Assembly (NCBI GenBank): GCA_944800085.1
Contig: CALYLO010000017.1
Span: 1-64,000, forward strand
Direction of reading: 5' to 3'
DNA from: Paenibacillus melissococcoides
GTDB taxonomy: Bacteria; Bacillota; Bacilli; Paenibacillales; Paenibacillaceae
Length of the DNA: 64,000 nucleotides
The notes under the pieces were generated by a model, which was not told the origin of the DNA, did no database searches, and worked only from the letters and a program-made list of their open reading frames with translations. Every line of letters begins with the position of its first letter. The first letter of the stretch is position 1. The position numbers and the translations under genes were made by a program. Of the stretch, positions 19,296 to 27,156 are shown piece by piece.

Positions 19296-19974
19296 CTTGT
19301 CCTGCTCATTTGAACAAATGTCCTATATCTTGCGATATAGGTGTGGTCGGCTTTCCCAACCTCCGACTACTACGGCGCCTCTGTCAGTCAATCGACTTTA
19401 CCGAATCATCATTCTCCATCGATTGACCTTCCCACGTACCGATTTCGACTTATCCTTTTGTGAAGCTTTTTGTGACAGCTTTTAGGTGGACACTATACAC
19501 CGGAGAACCCAGCCTTGGTTTGAACTCAAGTTGTGCCAAGGGCTTCTGCTAACCATTTCAGGTCAGCGGAAGGACAAAACCCATACGAAATTTGTCCCTC
19601 GTTCTCATTTGTAACGGGCTATTTGCTTTCCCGCTCAATCCTTACGATGCTTACATGTCTTCGTAATTCTCACCATGAGCTGTCGGAGGCCCGCGCTATC
19701 GGGATCTTCTTTCCAGAGGAAAGTGCACGATCCGTATTCACGACTTCAACCCCTGCTCTCGTACCCTTGGGTGTGATGACACCCTCGCGCACGGGGGTAG
19801 TTCTTAGCCCGCGTCCTGTCTAACGGTAGTCAGCCGCTTAACGACATGAGTTCCGGACGGCGGAAGCATTGCAGCTTCCGAATTCAGACGAAATAGTTCT
19901 TCTGCTCGCTTGAGCAGCGTTGACTTTCACTGTGTGCCGGACTAAGGCTCACAGTTTGCCAAAACGTGGCGCAC

Positions 19975-20305
19975 CATAGGGAGGATTTAAATACATAAAA
20001 TGAAATGTCTCTCGACTAATTCGACATTCCTCATATCCCCCAAATAACGCGCGATTCACCCTTTCACGGAGCTCCAAATACTTTTCTTCATTTGGTTCGA
20101 TCCCAAACGTCACCGCTGGGGAGTCATGAGTAAGTACCTGCAAAGCCCTTCCGCTGCCGGCGCATAAGTCGGCTGCCGAAAATGGTGAATTTGGAAATAG
20201 AAAAAAACTGCGAATCCTAATCAGGTCATCTTCCTTTGTCTCAAAGTTCCCCATGCGAACCTTGTTATGAATGACCCTCTCAAACATCCCTTTTAGCTCT
20301 AACAT
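19975..20305 (-). CDS. DUF6094-like DNA methyltransferase, 5-prime exon
   Basis: Start chosen at ATG 20305 (MLELKGMFERVIHNKVRMGN) behind AAAGGGGGC. The exon holds the SAM-binding motif I (AADLCAGSGRALQVL) and ends inside motif IV (FMYLNPPY). The frame is cut after the G of the next codon by group II intron 2. It follows the clamp gene by about 80 bp and belongs to the same operon. The enzyme probably methylates adenine or cytosine amino groups in DNA of the element. Confidence 0.78.
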
Positions 20306-20386
20306 CCCTCTATTGCCCCCTTTACAAAATAGAAAAGAGCTGTCGCATATAACACAGCTCTCTTTACTCCCATTCAATTTTACGAA

Positions 20387-21562
20387 TTACCTCACTTGGT
20401 TAACGATAATAACCACGGAAGGATCACTATCAGCTGTCAGAACACAAGGCATCAAGTCTCCACTATTACGAAATGTCACGTTATTGACATCACGATCGAG
20501 AACAAGAAGGGCATCTCGAAGATAGCGCCCGTTAAGCTTGCTAATCGGGAATTCTTGTTCCATATCGACATTAGTAAACCCTTCAGATAACTCTCCGTTT
20601 TCAGATTGTGTATGAAGAATGAATTCGCCTTCTTCGTTTCTCTCCAAAGTGACACGATTATTCGAGACATCAAAAGAAAGCGCACGATTTAACGTATCAT
20701 TCAGCTCCCAACGAGAAAGCGTGACAGCTTTCCCCTTATTTATCAAAGTAAAAATATTACTCAGTTCAGGAAACGTTCCATCAGTTAGTCCAGCAAAGTA
20801 AACCGTGTGATTATTCCGCAAGATCAGATAGCTGCTAGTTATAGCAAGTTCAATTTGTTCGGATTTCAAAGACTCAACAATATCCTTCGTAATATGTTTG
20901 AAATTCTCTGCAGGAACGATCACATCCTTGAAAGTCTCCTGATTTACGATGCACACATCTGAAACATATCTGTATATTCGATGTCGATCTGTACCTTCAA
21001 ATGCGAGTTTCCCGTTGTGGTTAAAGACATGGATACCTGTCAATGAAGGTGTTCCCTTGTCAGTAGAAGAGAATCCCGCTGCCTGTGCAGCTTTACGTAA
21101 CACGTCAGCAGGGACGGTTATGATATCCGTAGATTCCATTTTCGGCAACTCTGGATACTCTTCAGGATTTAGAACTCTAAGGTTGGCCTTTCCCCTCTTC
21201 CCGTAGTTAAAAAGAATCGTCGATTCCTTCTTGGTAAGGGTAAGACGGCCTCGTGGCAACTGTTTAACAAGTTCAATTCCTTCTTTCGCCGGAAACAAAT
21301 AACTTCCATTCACTTTACCTTCGTTTTCTACTTTGAGCATGTGAAGTATTGATTGACCCGTGTCCATTGCAGTGATGAACAATGTGTCTCCGTTCAAATC
21401 AAACTTGATACACTGCAGAATCGGAATGGTCCCGGACCGTGGAACGATCTTTTCGCATAATTTCAGACCAAGCATTAGTCCTTCGTGTTCAACATGAAAT
21501 GACATCTCTTTCGTTTCAATAACTTCGTGATCATATTGATACTCATCCAATAATGCGCTCAT
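20387..21562 (-). CDS. dnaN: DNA polymerase III beta-clamp homologue
   Basis: ATG 21562 follows AGGAGG with ideal spacing, giving 391 residues, the normal length of a bacterial sliding clamp. Recognisable segments are KLCEKIVPRSGTIPILQCIK (domain 1), GIHVFNHNGKLAFEGTDRHR (the conserved TDxHR of domain 2) and the C-terminal LMPCVLTADSDPSVVIIVNQ, close to the family ending in which the chromosomal protein reads ...P.R. It would form a ring on DNA and tether polymerases or nucleases. As it lies among plasmid-like genes it is most likely an element-encoded paralogue, not the host dnaN. An attenuator-like hairpin precedes it. Confidence 0.9.
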   Translation of the reverse strand: MSALLDEYQYDHEVIETKEMSFHVEHEGLMLGLKLCEKIVPRSGTIPILQCIKFDLNGDTLFITAMDTGQSILHMLKVENEGKVNGSYLFPAKEGIELVKQLPRGRLTLTKKESTILFNYGKRGKANLRVLNPEEYPELPKMESTDIITVPADVLRKAAQAAGFSSTDKGTPSLTGIHVFNHNGKLAFEGTDRHRIYRYVSDVCIVNQETFKDVIVPAENFKHITKDIVESLKSEQIELAITSSYLILRNNHTVYFAGLTDGTFPELSNIFTLINKGKAVTLSRWELNDTLNRALSFDVSNNRVTLERNEEGEFILHTQSENGELSEGFTNVDMEQEFPISKLNGRYLRDALLVLDRDVNNVTFRNSGDLMPCVLTADSDPSVVIIVNQVR

Positions 21563-21590
21563 ATGCCGATTTCCTCCTGTTTTTGGGCAC

Positions 21591-21664
21591 AAAAAAAACC
21601 ATGGAAAATCAAAAAGAACATACCTGTGGCATGTTCTAATAATTCTCCATGGCAAATTCGTGCC
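21591..21664 (-). terminator. Attenuator-like terminator in the leader of the clamp gene
   Basis: On the minus strand CCATGGA pairs with TCCATGG (21646-21652 with 21599-21605), enclosing a second hairpin GAACAT/ATGTTC, and is followed by eight T (21591-21598). An outer GGCAC/GTGCC pair flanks it. The structure lies about 30 nt before the clamp start codon, so it would stop transcripts unless overcome. It may end the upstream transcription unit or regulate the clamp gene. Confidence 0.75.
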
Positions 21665-21812
21665 GATTTATCATCGTCCTTTATCGGACATACTCCCTCA
21701 CTCGCCGAATGTGATAACGGCAGTGAAAATCAAGTGTTTCGTAATGTTCATATTATATCAGGCAGAGTAGTATCTATCAAGAAACTCATAAATTGAAACA
21801 ACAACATGTGCA

Positions 21813-22325
21813 TCAGTGGCTTCTCTTAACGTTAGAAGATACTGTGATTAACTCATTCCGTGAGAGATAATCGGGCACCAGGCGAAGAACGGCTGCATTA
21901 AACATCAGTTCAATGTCAGTGCTGTTCAGCGAAATAACCCCTTGCATCCAACGACAAATGAGTTCCGCTTTGGTCATGGCCGGGAACAGGACACTAATTC
22001 CCAAATGATACGAACGAATCGTCAACTGCAGCTTGTCGTCAAACTTTTCTACACACATCATTGTATGAGCCCTCTCCATCGATGGAACAAAGTAACCTAC
22101 TGCCATATTGTCCATTAAGTACGGGAACGGTTCATAGCAGCACCTGCAGACAGCAATAAATAGATTATTAATTGACAGGTCCTTTTTCAAGAAACTGTGT
22201 CCGCAGTTGTCACATTTCACACGCTTATCTTCACAAATGCACTGACTTTTTTCACTTCCCGTTTCCGCAGATCCATACCATACCGGTTCCATACAGTCCA
22301 CACAGTAGGACATCGTTGTCTTCAT
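21813..22325 (-). CDS. Zinc-ribbon protein of unknown function
   Basis: The 170-residue protein has three Cys pairs in its first 75 residues: CVDCMEP, KCDNCGHSF and CRCCYEPF, plus CICEDK. Two zinc ribbons are likely. The C-terminal half is a soluble alpha/beta region without a known motif. It starts at ATG 22325 behind a good ribosome binding site (GGAGATAATAAAG). Its place before the clamp gene suggests a role in nucleic acid handling. Confidence 0.7.
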   Translation of the reverse strand: MKTTMSYCVDCMEPVWYGSAETGSEKSQCICEDKRVKCDNCGHSFLKKDLSINNLFIAVCRCCYEPFPYLMDNMAVGYFVPSMERAHTMMCVEKFDDKLQLTIRSYHLGISVLFPAMTKAELICRWMQGVISLNSTDIELMFNAAVLRLVPDYLSRNELITVSSNVKRSH

Positions 22326-22492
22326 CTTTATTATCTCCTTTCACCCCTCGTAATGGAGGGGCGCTTGATTGATCTAAGCCTCTCCAACGAGGGATTAATA
22401 GGTGTATCTTCTTGAAATTCAATTATCTTTATCTTAGAACCATTCTCCACGAATTTGATAATCGCCTCACAGATTACCAGCCTATAGTGACG

Positions 22493-22717
22493 TCATCGGC
22501 ATCCGTTTCTTTCTGAATAAACACCAGCGAAGTACTCCCAGAATCCATCTACACCCTTTTCAATATGAAGCATCATGCCCTTGAGATTCCACTCGTTATA
22601 GCAGCTTGATGTCCAGCGTAATGACTTATTCAAGTTGGATCGGGAAAATAACATGGTGTCCGCCGCTGGGTAATCTTTTTTCAGATTTGAACCTACAAAT
22701 CGTTCCATTTTCCCCAT
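22493..22717 (-). CDS. Hypothetical small protein
   Basis: 74 residues (MGKMERFVGSNLKKDYPAAD ...), soluble and basic. The start overlaps the 3-prime end of the gene at 22693-22968 by 25 bp, suggesting translational coupling. No recognised domain. Confidence 0.5.
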   Translation of the reverse strand: MGKMERFVGSNLKKDYPAADTMLFSRSNLNKSLRWTSSCYNEWNLKGMMLHIEKGVDGFWEYFAGVYSERNGCR

Positions 22718-22968
22718 TGATCAAGAATAACAACGGGCCCATAAGTCGTAGAGCCATTGATATCTAAGTATAGAATCCATGGCTCTCCATTTTTCTCCCC
22801 ACGATAATCAGCTGATTGAGAGAGGTATTCTGTGCGTAGCATGATAGGGCGAATAAGTACATCATCAGTTCTCTCACATTTATCTATCGCTTGAATAGTA
22901 GCCTCGATTCCATAACATACGTCAATCACTTCACCGGTTTGTCGATTAATGAAGCCATATCGATACAT
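22693..22968 (-). CDS. Hypothetical small protein
   Basis: 91 residues (MYRYGFINRQTGEVIDVCYG ...), soluble, with a beta-rich look. ATG 22968 follows a GGAGGAAATAT ribosome binding site. It belongs to the same minus-strand operon as ssb and the zinc-ribbon gene. I do not recognise it. Confidence 0.65.
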   Translation of the reverse strand: MYRYGFINRQTGEVIDVCYGIEATIQAIDKCERTDDVLIRPIMLRTEYLSQSADYRGEKNGEPWILYLDINGSTTYGPVVILDQWGKWNDL

Positions 22969-23151
22969 CTATATTTCCTCCTTATGGTTACGAACCCTGT
23001 TACAGACTTTAACCCTACCCTAATCTATTTTTCAATTTTCCAATTTAAGATCTTTTCTACCTCTCCCGAAAAAAAAGGAAGGCTTCACCTGAGCAAAGCA
23101 CTCCCTTTATTACCTACCAGTTCAATATTTTATTCCAAATGCCTGAACAAA

Positions 23152-23616
23152 TTAAAAAGGCAAGTCGTCATCTGAGATATCTATCGGTTTACCGTCATCT
23201 CGAAACGGATCTTGATAGTTTCTATTACCCTGGTTACTATCAGAATAAGCATCTCCAGAACCACTTTGATCGCCACGTCCGTTACCATTTCTGCTATTTT
23301 GAGATTCTAGAAAGCGTACGTGATCAGCAATCACCTCTGTCACGTATACACGTTTCCCCTCGTTATTATCATAATGGCGAACCTGAATCCGTCCTTCTAT
23401 TGCAGTTAAACGCCCTTTTCGAAGATAATTAGCACACGTTTCTGCTAACTGTCGCCAGGTGACAATCGGAATGAAATCAGCCTCACGTTCACCCTGCCCG
23501 TTGGCAAATGGACGATCTACTGCAAGCGTCATTTGAGTTACGGCCACTCCATTAGGTGTATATCTCAATTCTGGATCTCTAACCAAACGACCAATCAAAA
23601 TCACACGATTTAACAT
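23152..23616 (-). CDS. ssb: Single-stranded DNA-binding protein
   Basis: The 154-residue protein has the full OB fold of bacterial SSB (MLNRVILIGRLVRDPELRYT ... GRIQVRHYDNNEGKRVYVTE), a Gly/Asn/Asp-rich tail, and the acidic tip DDDLPF that docks partner proteins. I chose the second ATG (23616) because AAGGGAG is then properly spaced. It coats single-stranded DNA during replication, repair or transfer. It is an element-encoded paralogue like the neighbouring clamp. Confidence 0.95.
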   Translation of the reverse strand: MLNRVILIGRLVRDPELRYTPNGVAVTQMTLAVDRPFANGQGEREADFIPIVTWRQLAETCANYLRKGRLTAIEGRIQVRHYDNNEGKRVYVTEVIADHVRFLESQNSRNGNGRGDQSGSGDAYSDSNQGNRNYQDPFRDDGKPIDISDDDLPF

Positions 23617-23816
23617 ATCTAACATCTCCCTTATGTGTCCTGTTACATAAAAGTTAGTAACCGTATAATCCCGTAATATTTAAGATTTTTGGGGTTTATA
23701 TATTCCATCTTAGTTACGAATACTCCCTATTTAATACCTCCTAGATATCCCCTTTCACCACGGGGGCGTCTAACTTAACCGCGGTAGGGCATGAAGTAAA
23801 GCCATGACGAAATTGC

Positions 23817-24131
23817 CTACCACTCGAATGTCGGTAATCCTTCTACTTCGTCATATATAGAGTCCAGCATTACCCAAGCGCAACTCAGGTATTCGGCATA
23901 CTTTAGAATACTAAGAAGTTCAACCGGAACATCAGTTATCTCTTCCCAGTCTTCCGCTTCTGGAGGAACTAACACCCAAAACCCGTAGGCCTTTTTCTTA
24001 TACACTATGGGCGATGAATGATTTCCTTCTTCGAGCCATTTAGCAGTTTCCTTCTTAATATGTGCTGTAGAAAGATTCATCATTTTTGAAATGTTTTGTC
24101 CCGAAACTCCGACATTTGACTCTTTCTTCAT
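23817..24131 (-). CDS. DUF5983-like small protein
   Basis: 104 residues from ATG 24131 (AAGGAGAG upstream). The N-terminus (ISKMMNLSTAHIKKETAKWL) looks like a helix-turn-helix-type region. The rest reads YGFWVLVP ... DVPVELLSILKYAEYLSCAW ... LPTFEW, which resembles small plasmid proteins annotated DUF5983 that end in L-P-T-Y/F-E-W; this match is from memory and tentative. It is the first gene of the block after the direct-repeat array, so it could be the regulator that binds the repeats. Confidence 0.6.
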   Translation of the reverse strand: MKKESNVGVSGQNISKMMNLSTAHIKKETAKWLEEGNHSSPIVYKKKAYGFWVLVPPEAEDWEEITDVPVELLSILKYAEYLSCAWVMLDSIYDEVEGLPTFEW

Positions 24132-24217
24132 ACCCATTCTCTCCTTTTCAGTCCCAGAAAGTGGGGGACTGTTAATATCGCCCCCACTTTAGGCGTAAAG
24201 AAGCCTTTTTATTCACC

Positions 24218-24386
24218 TGTCAGAATATAGCTGGTAACTACATCTGTTCAGTGACATTATAGTTGGTAACCGCTAAAAGCAGCTATATCAAGGCTTTATC
24301 AGATTTTGAAGAACTCTTTTAGTGCCATTATAGTTGGTAACCAAAAAAGGGGCTCTGATATTTAGTTACATTATAGTTGGTAACCA
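24218..24386 (+). repeat. Array of four direct repeats, possible Tn7-like end or iterons
   Basis: TTATAGTTGGTAACC occurs exactly at 24257-24271, 24328-24342 and 24371-24385, each preceded by CA. A diverged copy (TATAGCTGGTAAC) lies at 24226-24238. Start-to-start spacings are about 32, 71 and 43 bp, not a constant unit. The array begins TGTCAGAATATAG at 24218. A TGT tip followed by separated binding sites over about 150 bp is what a Tn7 left end looks like, and tnsA lies at the far end of the module as expected. It is also the promoter region of the 23817 gene, so an operator or replication iteron array is equally possible. Confidence 0.6.
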
Positions 24387-24490
24387 CTTTTAGAATAAAC
24401 TATGGTCTAATACATGTATTCACCCTTTTTATCAAATGGATAAAATTCACCTTGTATCCCTCACAGACAACATTGAAGGGGATATTTAAA

Positions 24491-24571
24491 ATGAAATTGG
24501 TATATTATAAGCACTGTGGAGACGTATTTAATTTACTTTACCATGATAAAAGCTGTACAGTATCAGTCTAA
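24491..24571 (+). pseudogene. N-terminal fragment of a small zinc-finger-like protein
   Basis: Behind AAGGGG the frame reads MKLVYYKHCGDVFNLLYHDK and stops after 26 codons. This closely resembles the N-terminus of small conserved bacterial proteins beginning MKL-Y-x-HCGDVFNL, whose second Cys pair is missing here. I read it as a truncated remnant. Confidence 0.5.
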
Positions 24572-25070
24572 TTATCAAAAATTAATTGATATCGCCTTTA
24601 CATTACCTTGTATGAGTAAATCCTTCAATAAAATCCCTAATGTAAATTCCTTATCTAACAAGGATTCCGATTCTTTGAAATCGCAAGATCATCTTCTCAA
24701 AAAAGCTAGAAATGCCTCATCTCTTTGAATGCCATAAAGGATGTATTTGGTATCGGTACTATTTGGGGATGGATTAAGCCATGTGTTCAGCCCATAAAAA
24801 ATAAATTGTAGACTAACATGTAACAAGTGAGGAAAACAAGAATATACTACGTAGAGCTATCCGATCACTGACGTTGCCGAAGCGCTGAATGCAGCAATCC
24901 AGGTCGATGAATGGATCTGCAGATGACCGCTCCTCCACCGACACATGCTACCGTGGCTGGTGGCATCGTAGTCTGCAACTTTATTTTCTAAGTCTCGTTC
25001 TTTGAAATTTATTAACTACAGAGAAAAAGAGCTAGGCTTCTTTGTTGAAGGTAGGCTCTTTAATAATAAC
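24572..25070. other. Gene-poor stretch
   Basis: A 70-codon open frame on the plus strand (24516-24728) lacks a ribosome binding site and any recognisable motif. The part 24870-24960 is GC-richer and may be a fragment of an older insertion. I see no further feature. Confidence 0.4.
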
Positions 25071-26063
25071 TTATATTAAAAACGATTCACCATAAATTTT
25101 TTTAAGCAAATGAAATGATGCTTTAGAGTCTGGTAATGCACGGTGTGGTCGCTCATTTGTAATTCCATACAATTGTAGTAAGGTTTCTAGTTTGTAATCC
25201 TTTACTACAAGGTTTGCTTCTTTAGCTAACCGTCTCGTACAAATCAGCTTAATATTTAATCTTGGTAACTTAAAACGCTGGCAATAAAGATCTAACAGTG
25301 AAAAATCGTATAGAATGTTATGCCCTACTAAGCATTCACAATCTTCCAAGAAATGTACTATTTTTTTCATTGCTTCATAACTATACGGTGCCCGATCTAC
25401 TTCACATTGCGCAATTCCTGTCAAATTACGAACTGCCTTGGGTATTTTCATTTTCGGATTTATAAGTGATTGAATGGTATCAGTTATCTCTCCATTAGTA
25501 AACTTCAAAGCTCCGAATTCGATAACTCTAGCATACTTAATGTAAGTGGAAGTAGACTCAAAATCTAAACAAGCGCCCGAAGGTGGTAATGATGCTCCAT
25601 TATAATATACAGCATTTATCGAATATATCTCCTTGTTTGTAGTAGCTGCAGCTAACAGTTCTTCGTATTCAGAAAGTGAATATCCTTTCAGGAAGTTTAT
25701 AGGATACTCACTTTTGATCCCTATTAAATTTACATTCTTTAAAGACTTTTGATATTCGGAATCAGAAATGAACTCCCAACTATTAAATAGATTCATAACC
25801 CGCATTGCCTCATGCTTTAATTCCCCCCCGTCAAGTTGGAGATAAGCTGATGGAAAAGCCAACCTAAGTTCCCTATCACGATACTGTTTGGCTAATCGGG
25901 ATAATACGACCCCTAACCCTGTCCATATGGCTTTTATTGGATCAAGTTTTCCCAAATTTATGTACATGTACCCTTCTTTAATGTCTTGTATATTGCAATA
26001 GAACGTCATTCTTACCTGATGTTCATCTTGAAATAGTTCCATAGCAAGTATTAATTGACTCAT
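25071..26063 (-). CDS. DEDDh 3-5 exonuclease (DnaQ-like) with extra N-terminal domain
   Basis: The C-terminal 170 residues form a DnaQ/RNase T-type exonuclease: CLDFESTSTY (Exo I, D and E), VGHNILYDFSLLD (Exo II) and HRALPDSKASFHLL (Exo III, H and D). The N-terminal 150 residues (MSQLILAMELFQDEHQVRMT ...) match nothing I know. Start chosen at ATG 26063, with GGTGAT before it; an ATG at 26096 is possible. The protein would trim 3-prime ends of DNA or RNA. It lies between the repeat array and the second tniQ gene, so it may be cargo of the Tn7-like element. Confidence 0.82.
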   Translation of the reverse strand: MSQLILAMELFQDEHQVRMTFYCNIQDIKEGYMYINLGKLDPIKAIWTGLGVVLSRLAKQYRDRELRLAFPSAYLQLDGGELKHEAMRVMNLFNSWEFISDSEYQKSLKNVNLIGIKSEYPINFLKGYSLSEYEELLAAATTNKEIYSINAVYYNGASLPPSGACLDFESTSTYIKYARVIEFGALKFTNGEITDTIQSLINPKMKIPKAVRNLTGIAQCEVDRAPYSYEAMKKIVHFLEDCECLVGHNILYDFSLLDLYCQRFKLPRLNIKLICTRRLAKEANLVVKDYKLETLLQLYGITNERPHRALPDSKASFHLLKKIYGESFLI

Positions 26064-26271
26064 TAGTATCACCATATTCGAGTATTGTATATACAAGCAC
26101 AGACTAGTTCAAAAATCTGATCTAGGAATAATGCGGCGCCCGTAGAGAAACGTGTACCTCCGCGAAGAATGGTATTCAGACACAGGCGTGACTGTCCTTT
26201 AAAAGCTAGAATCCTCCTTATCGGTGTAGCTCCTTGGATACTTTCGTTAATATTGGATTATTAACAATCCA
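26064..26271. other. Spacer between second tniQ gene and exonuclease gene
   Basis: No gene is visible in these 200 bp. It should hold the exonuclease promoter or simply be operon spacer. Confidence 0.4.
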
Positions 26272-27156
26272 TTATATGGAGACCAGTTTAGCAATTGTTT
26301 CAATGATTCTAGGCTTTAGCTGATCATAGGCTTCTTTTCTTAAACCTGCTACTTTAGCCACTCTCCAAACCTTTACATTCCGTCTTGTCTTGATTAACTT
26401 AGCTGTCGATAATTGAACCCTGCGTAGTTGATATTGAGTTATCGACTCCGTGTTCATCTCCAACGTAGCTTTAGTCCATGGTAGTCGGTCCAGTTTGGTT
26501 TGGAGTAACGTCATGGCCCGTATCTGTCTACCAATTTCCGTTCGTGTTATCCTTATTTTGGGGTTGGTTGATAGACTTCGTGCTATCTCTCTTACTTTGC
26601 CTTCAATCTCAATATCGCGAGCGTTCCAATCAAACCTCTCTTTAGCGCTCCTAGTTACGTTTGTTCTCTTCGTAGTCAAATGAACTTTAGGTTTCAGGAT
26701 TTTTTGTTTCTTTATAGAATTAATTTTGGGTCTATCACTATTCAGTTTGGTACGTTGGACTTTCACAGTCATCGGGTCCACACCAAGTTGTCTAGCTATT
26801 TCTCGAAGTGATAAAGATGGATTGTTGGATAATTCTTTCAGTTTATTGATCCATTGCTCCCCAAATGCTTTAATTCTTCCGATTCTGTACTTATCCGAAG
26901 ACGTTGTATCAGGACCTCTTCTTGAGTAAACGAATCCGCATTCGCAATGGAAGGTTCCCACCGGATTTCCTGTACGAGAACAACGCGTTATTTCAAGTAA
27001 ATATACGACTGCCTCATTGTAGTGGCTGGAAGCCTTATTTAAACAAACCCATGGCGATTTACCAAAGGGGCTACTAGTAATAATCTTTGTAATCCCACTT
27101 ACACTCGAAATGATGTCCAACCCTAAAAAGCCGTGGACAAGAATGTGCCTTAATGG
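26272..27156 (-). pseudogene. Second TniQ/TnsD-like gene, C-terminal part
   Basis: This is the 3-prime part of the gene that begins at 29525. It contains SPWVCLNKASSHYNEAVVYL ... GTFHCECGFVYSRRG, the second zinc-binding region of TnsD-type TniQ proteins, followed by a helix-turn-helix segment (LSLREIARQLGVDPMTVKVQ). It matches the equivalent region of the intact TnsD (GPWICVNNICPFYRQ ... FTCPHCGLIYTRKG). Deleting the IS at 27157-28692 with one 9-bp target copy rejoins HGFHPLRH to ILVHGFLG in frame. The gene is dead because of the IS and two other lesions upstream. Confidence 0.85.

Larger units (their letters stand above)
18422..19974 (-). mobile_element. Group II intron 2, maturase lost, inserted in the NPPY motif
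   Basis: The intron starts GTGCG at 19974 and ends ACCTAT at 18422. It is 1553 nt long and shares its 3-prime end (GGGAAAAGGGGGCG ... AAACCCTTACCTAT) with intron 1. The 5-prime 500 nt look like ribozyme domains. The maturase is reduced to an HNH tail, and a small gene in the opposite direction now occupies the middle. It interrupts the methyltransferase after AATCCTCCCTATG, inside NPPY. Removing it restores the frame exactly. Confidence 0.88.

Noticed and set aside
11012..24131. Phage-defence system of helicase plus methyltransferase type (DISARM- or BREX-like)
   Set aside because: The block also has SSB, a sliding clamp and small plasmid-type genes, and no nuclease or phosphatase partner of those systems; a replication or transfer role fits better.
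24218..24386. CRISPR array reading of the direct repeats
   Set aside because: Spacings of about 32, 71 and 43 bp are unequal, the repeat is only about 15 bp, and no cas gene is present.
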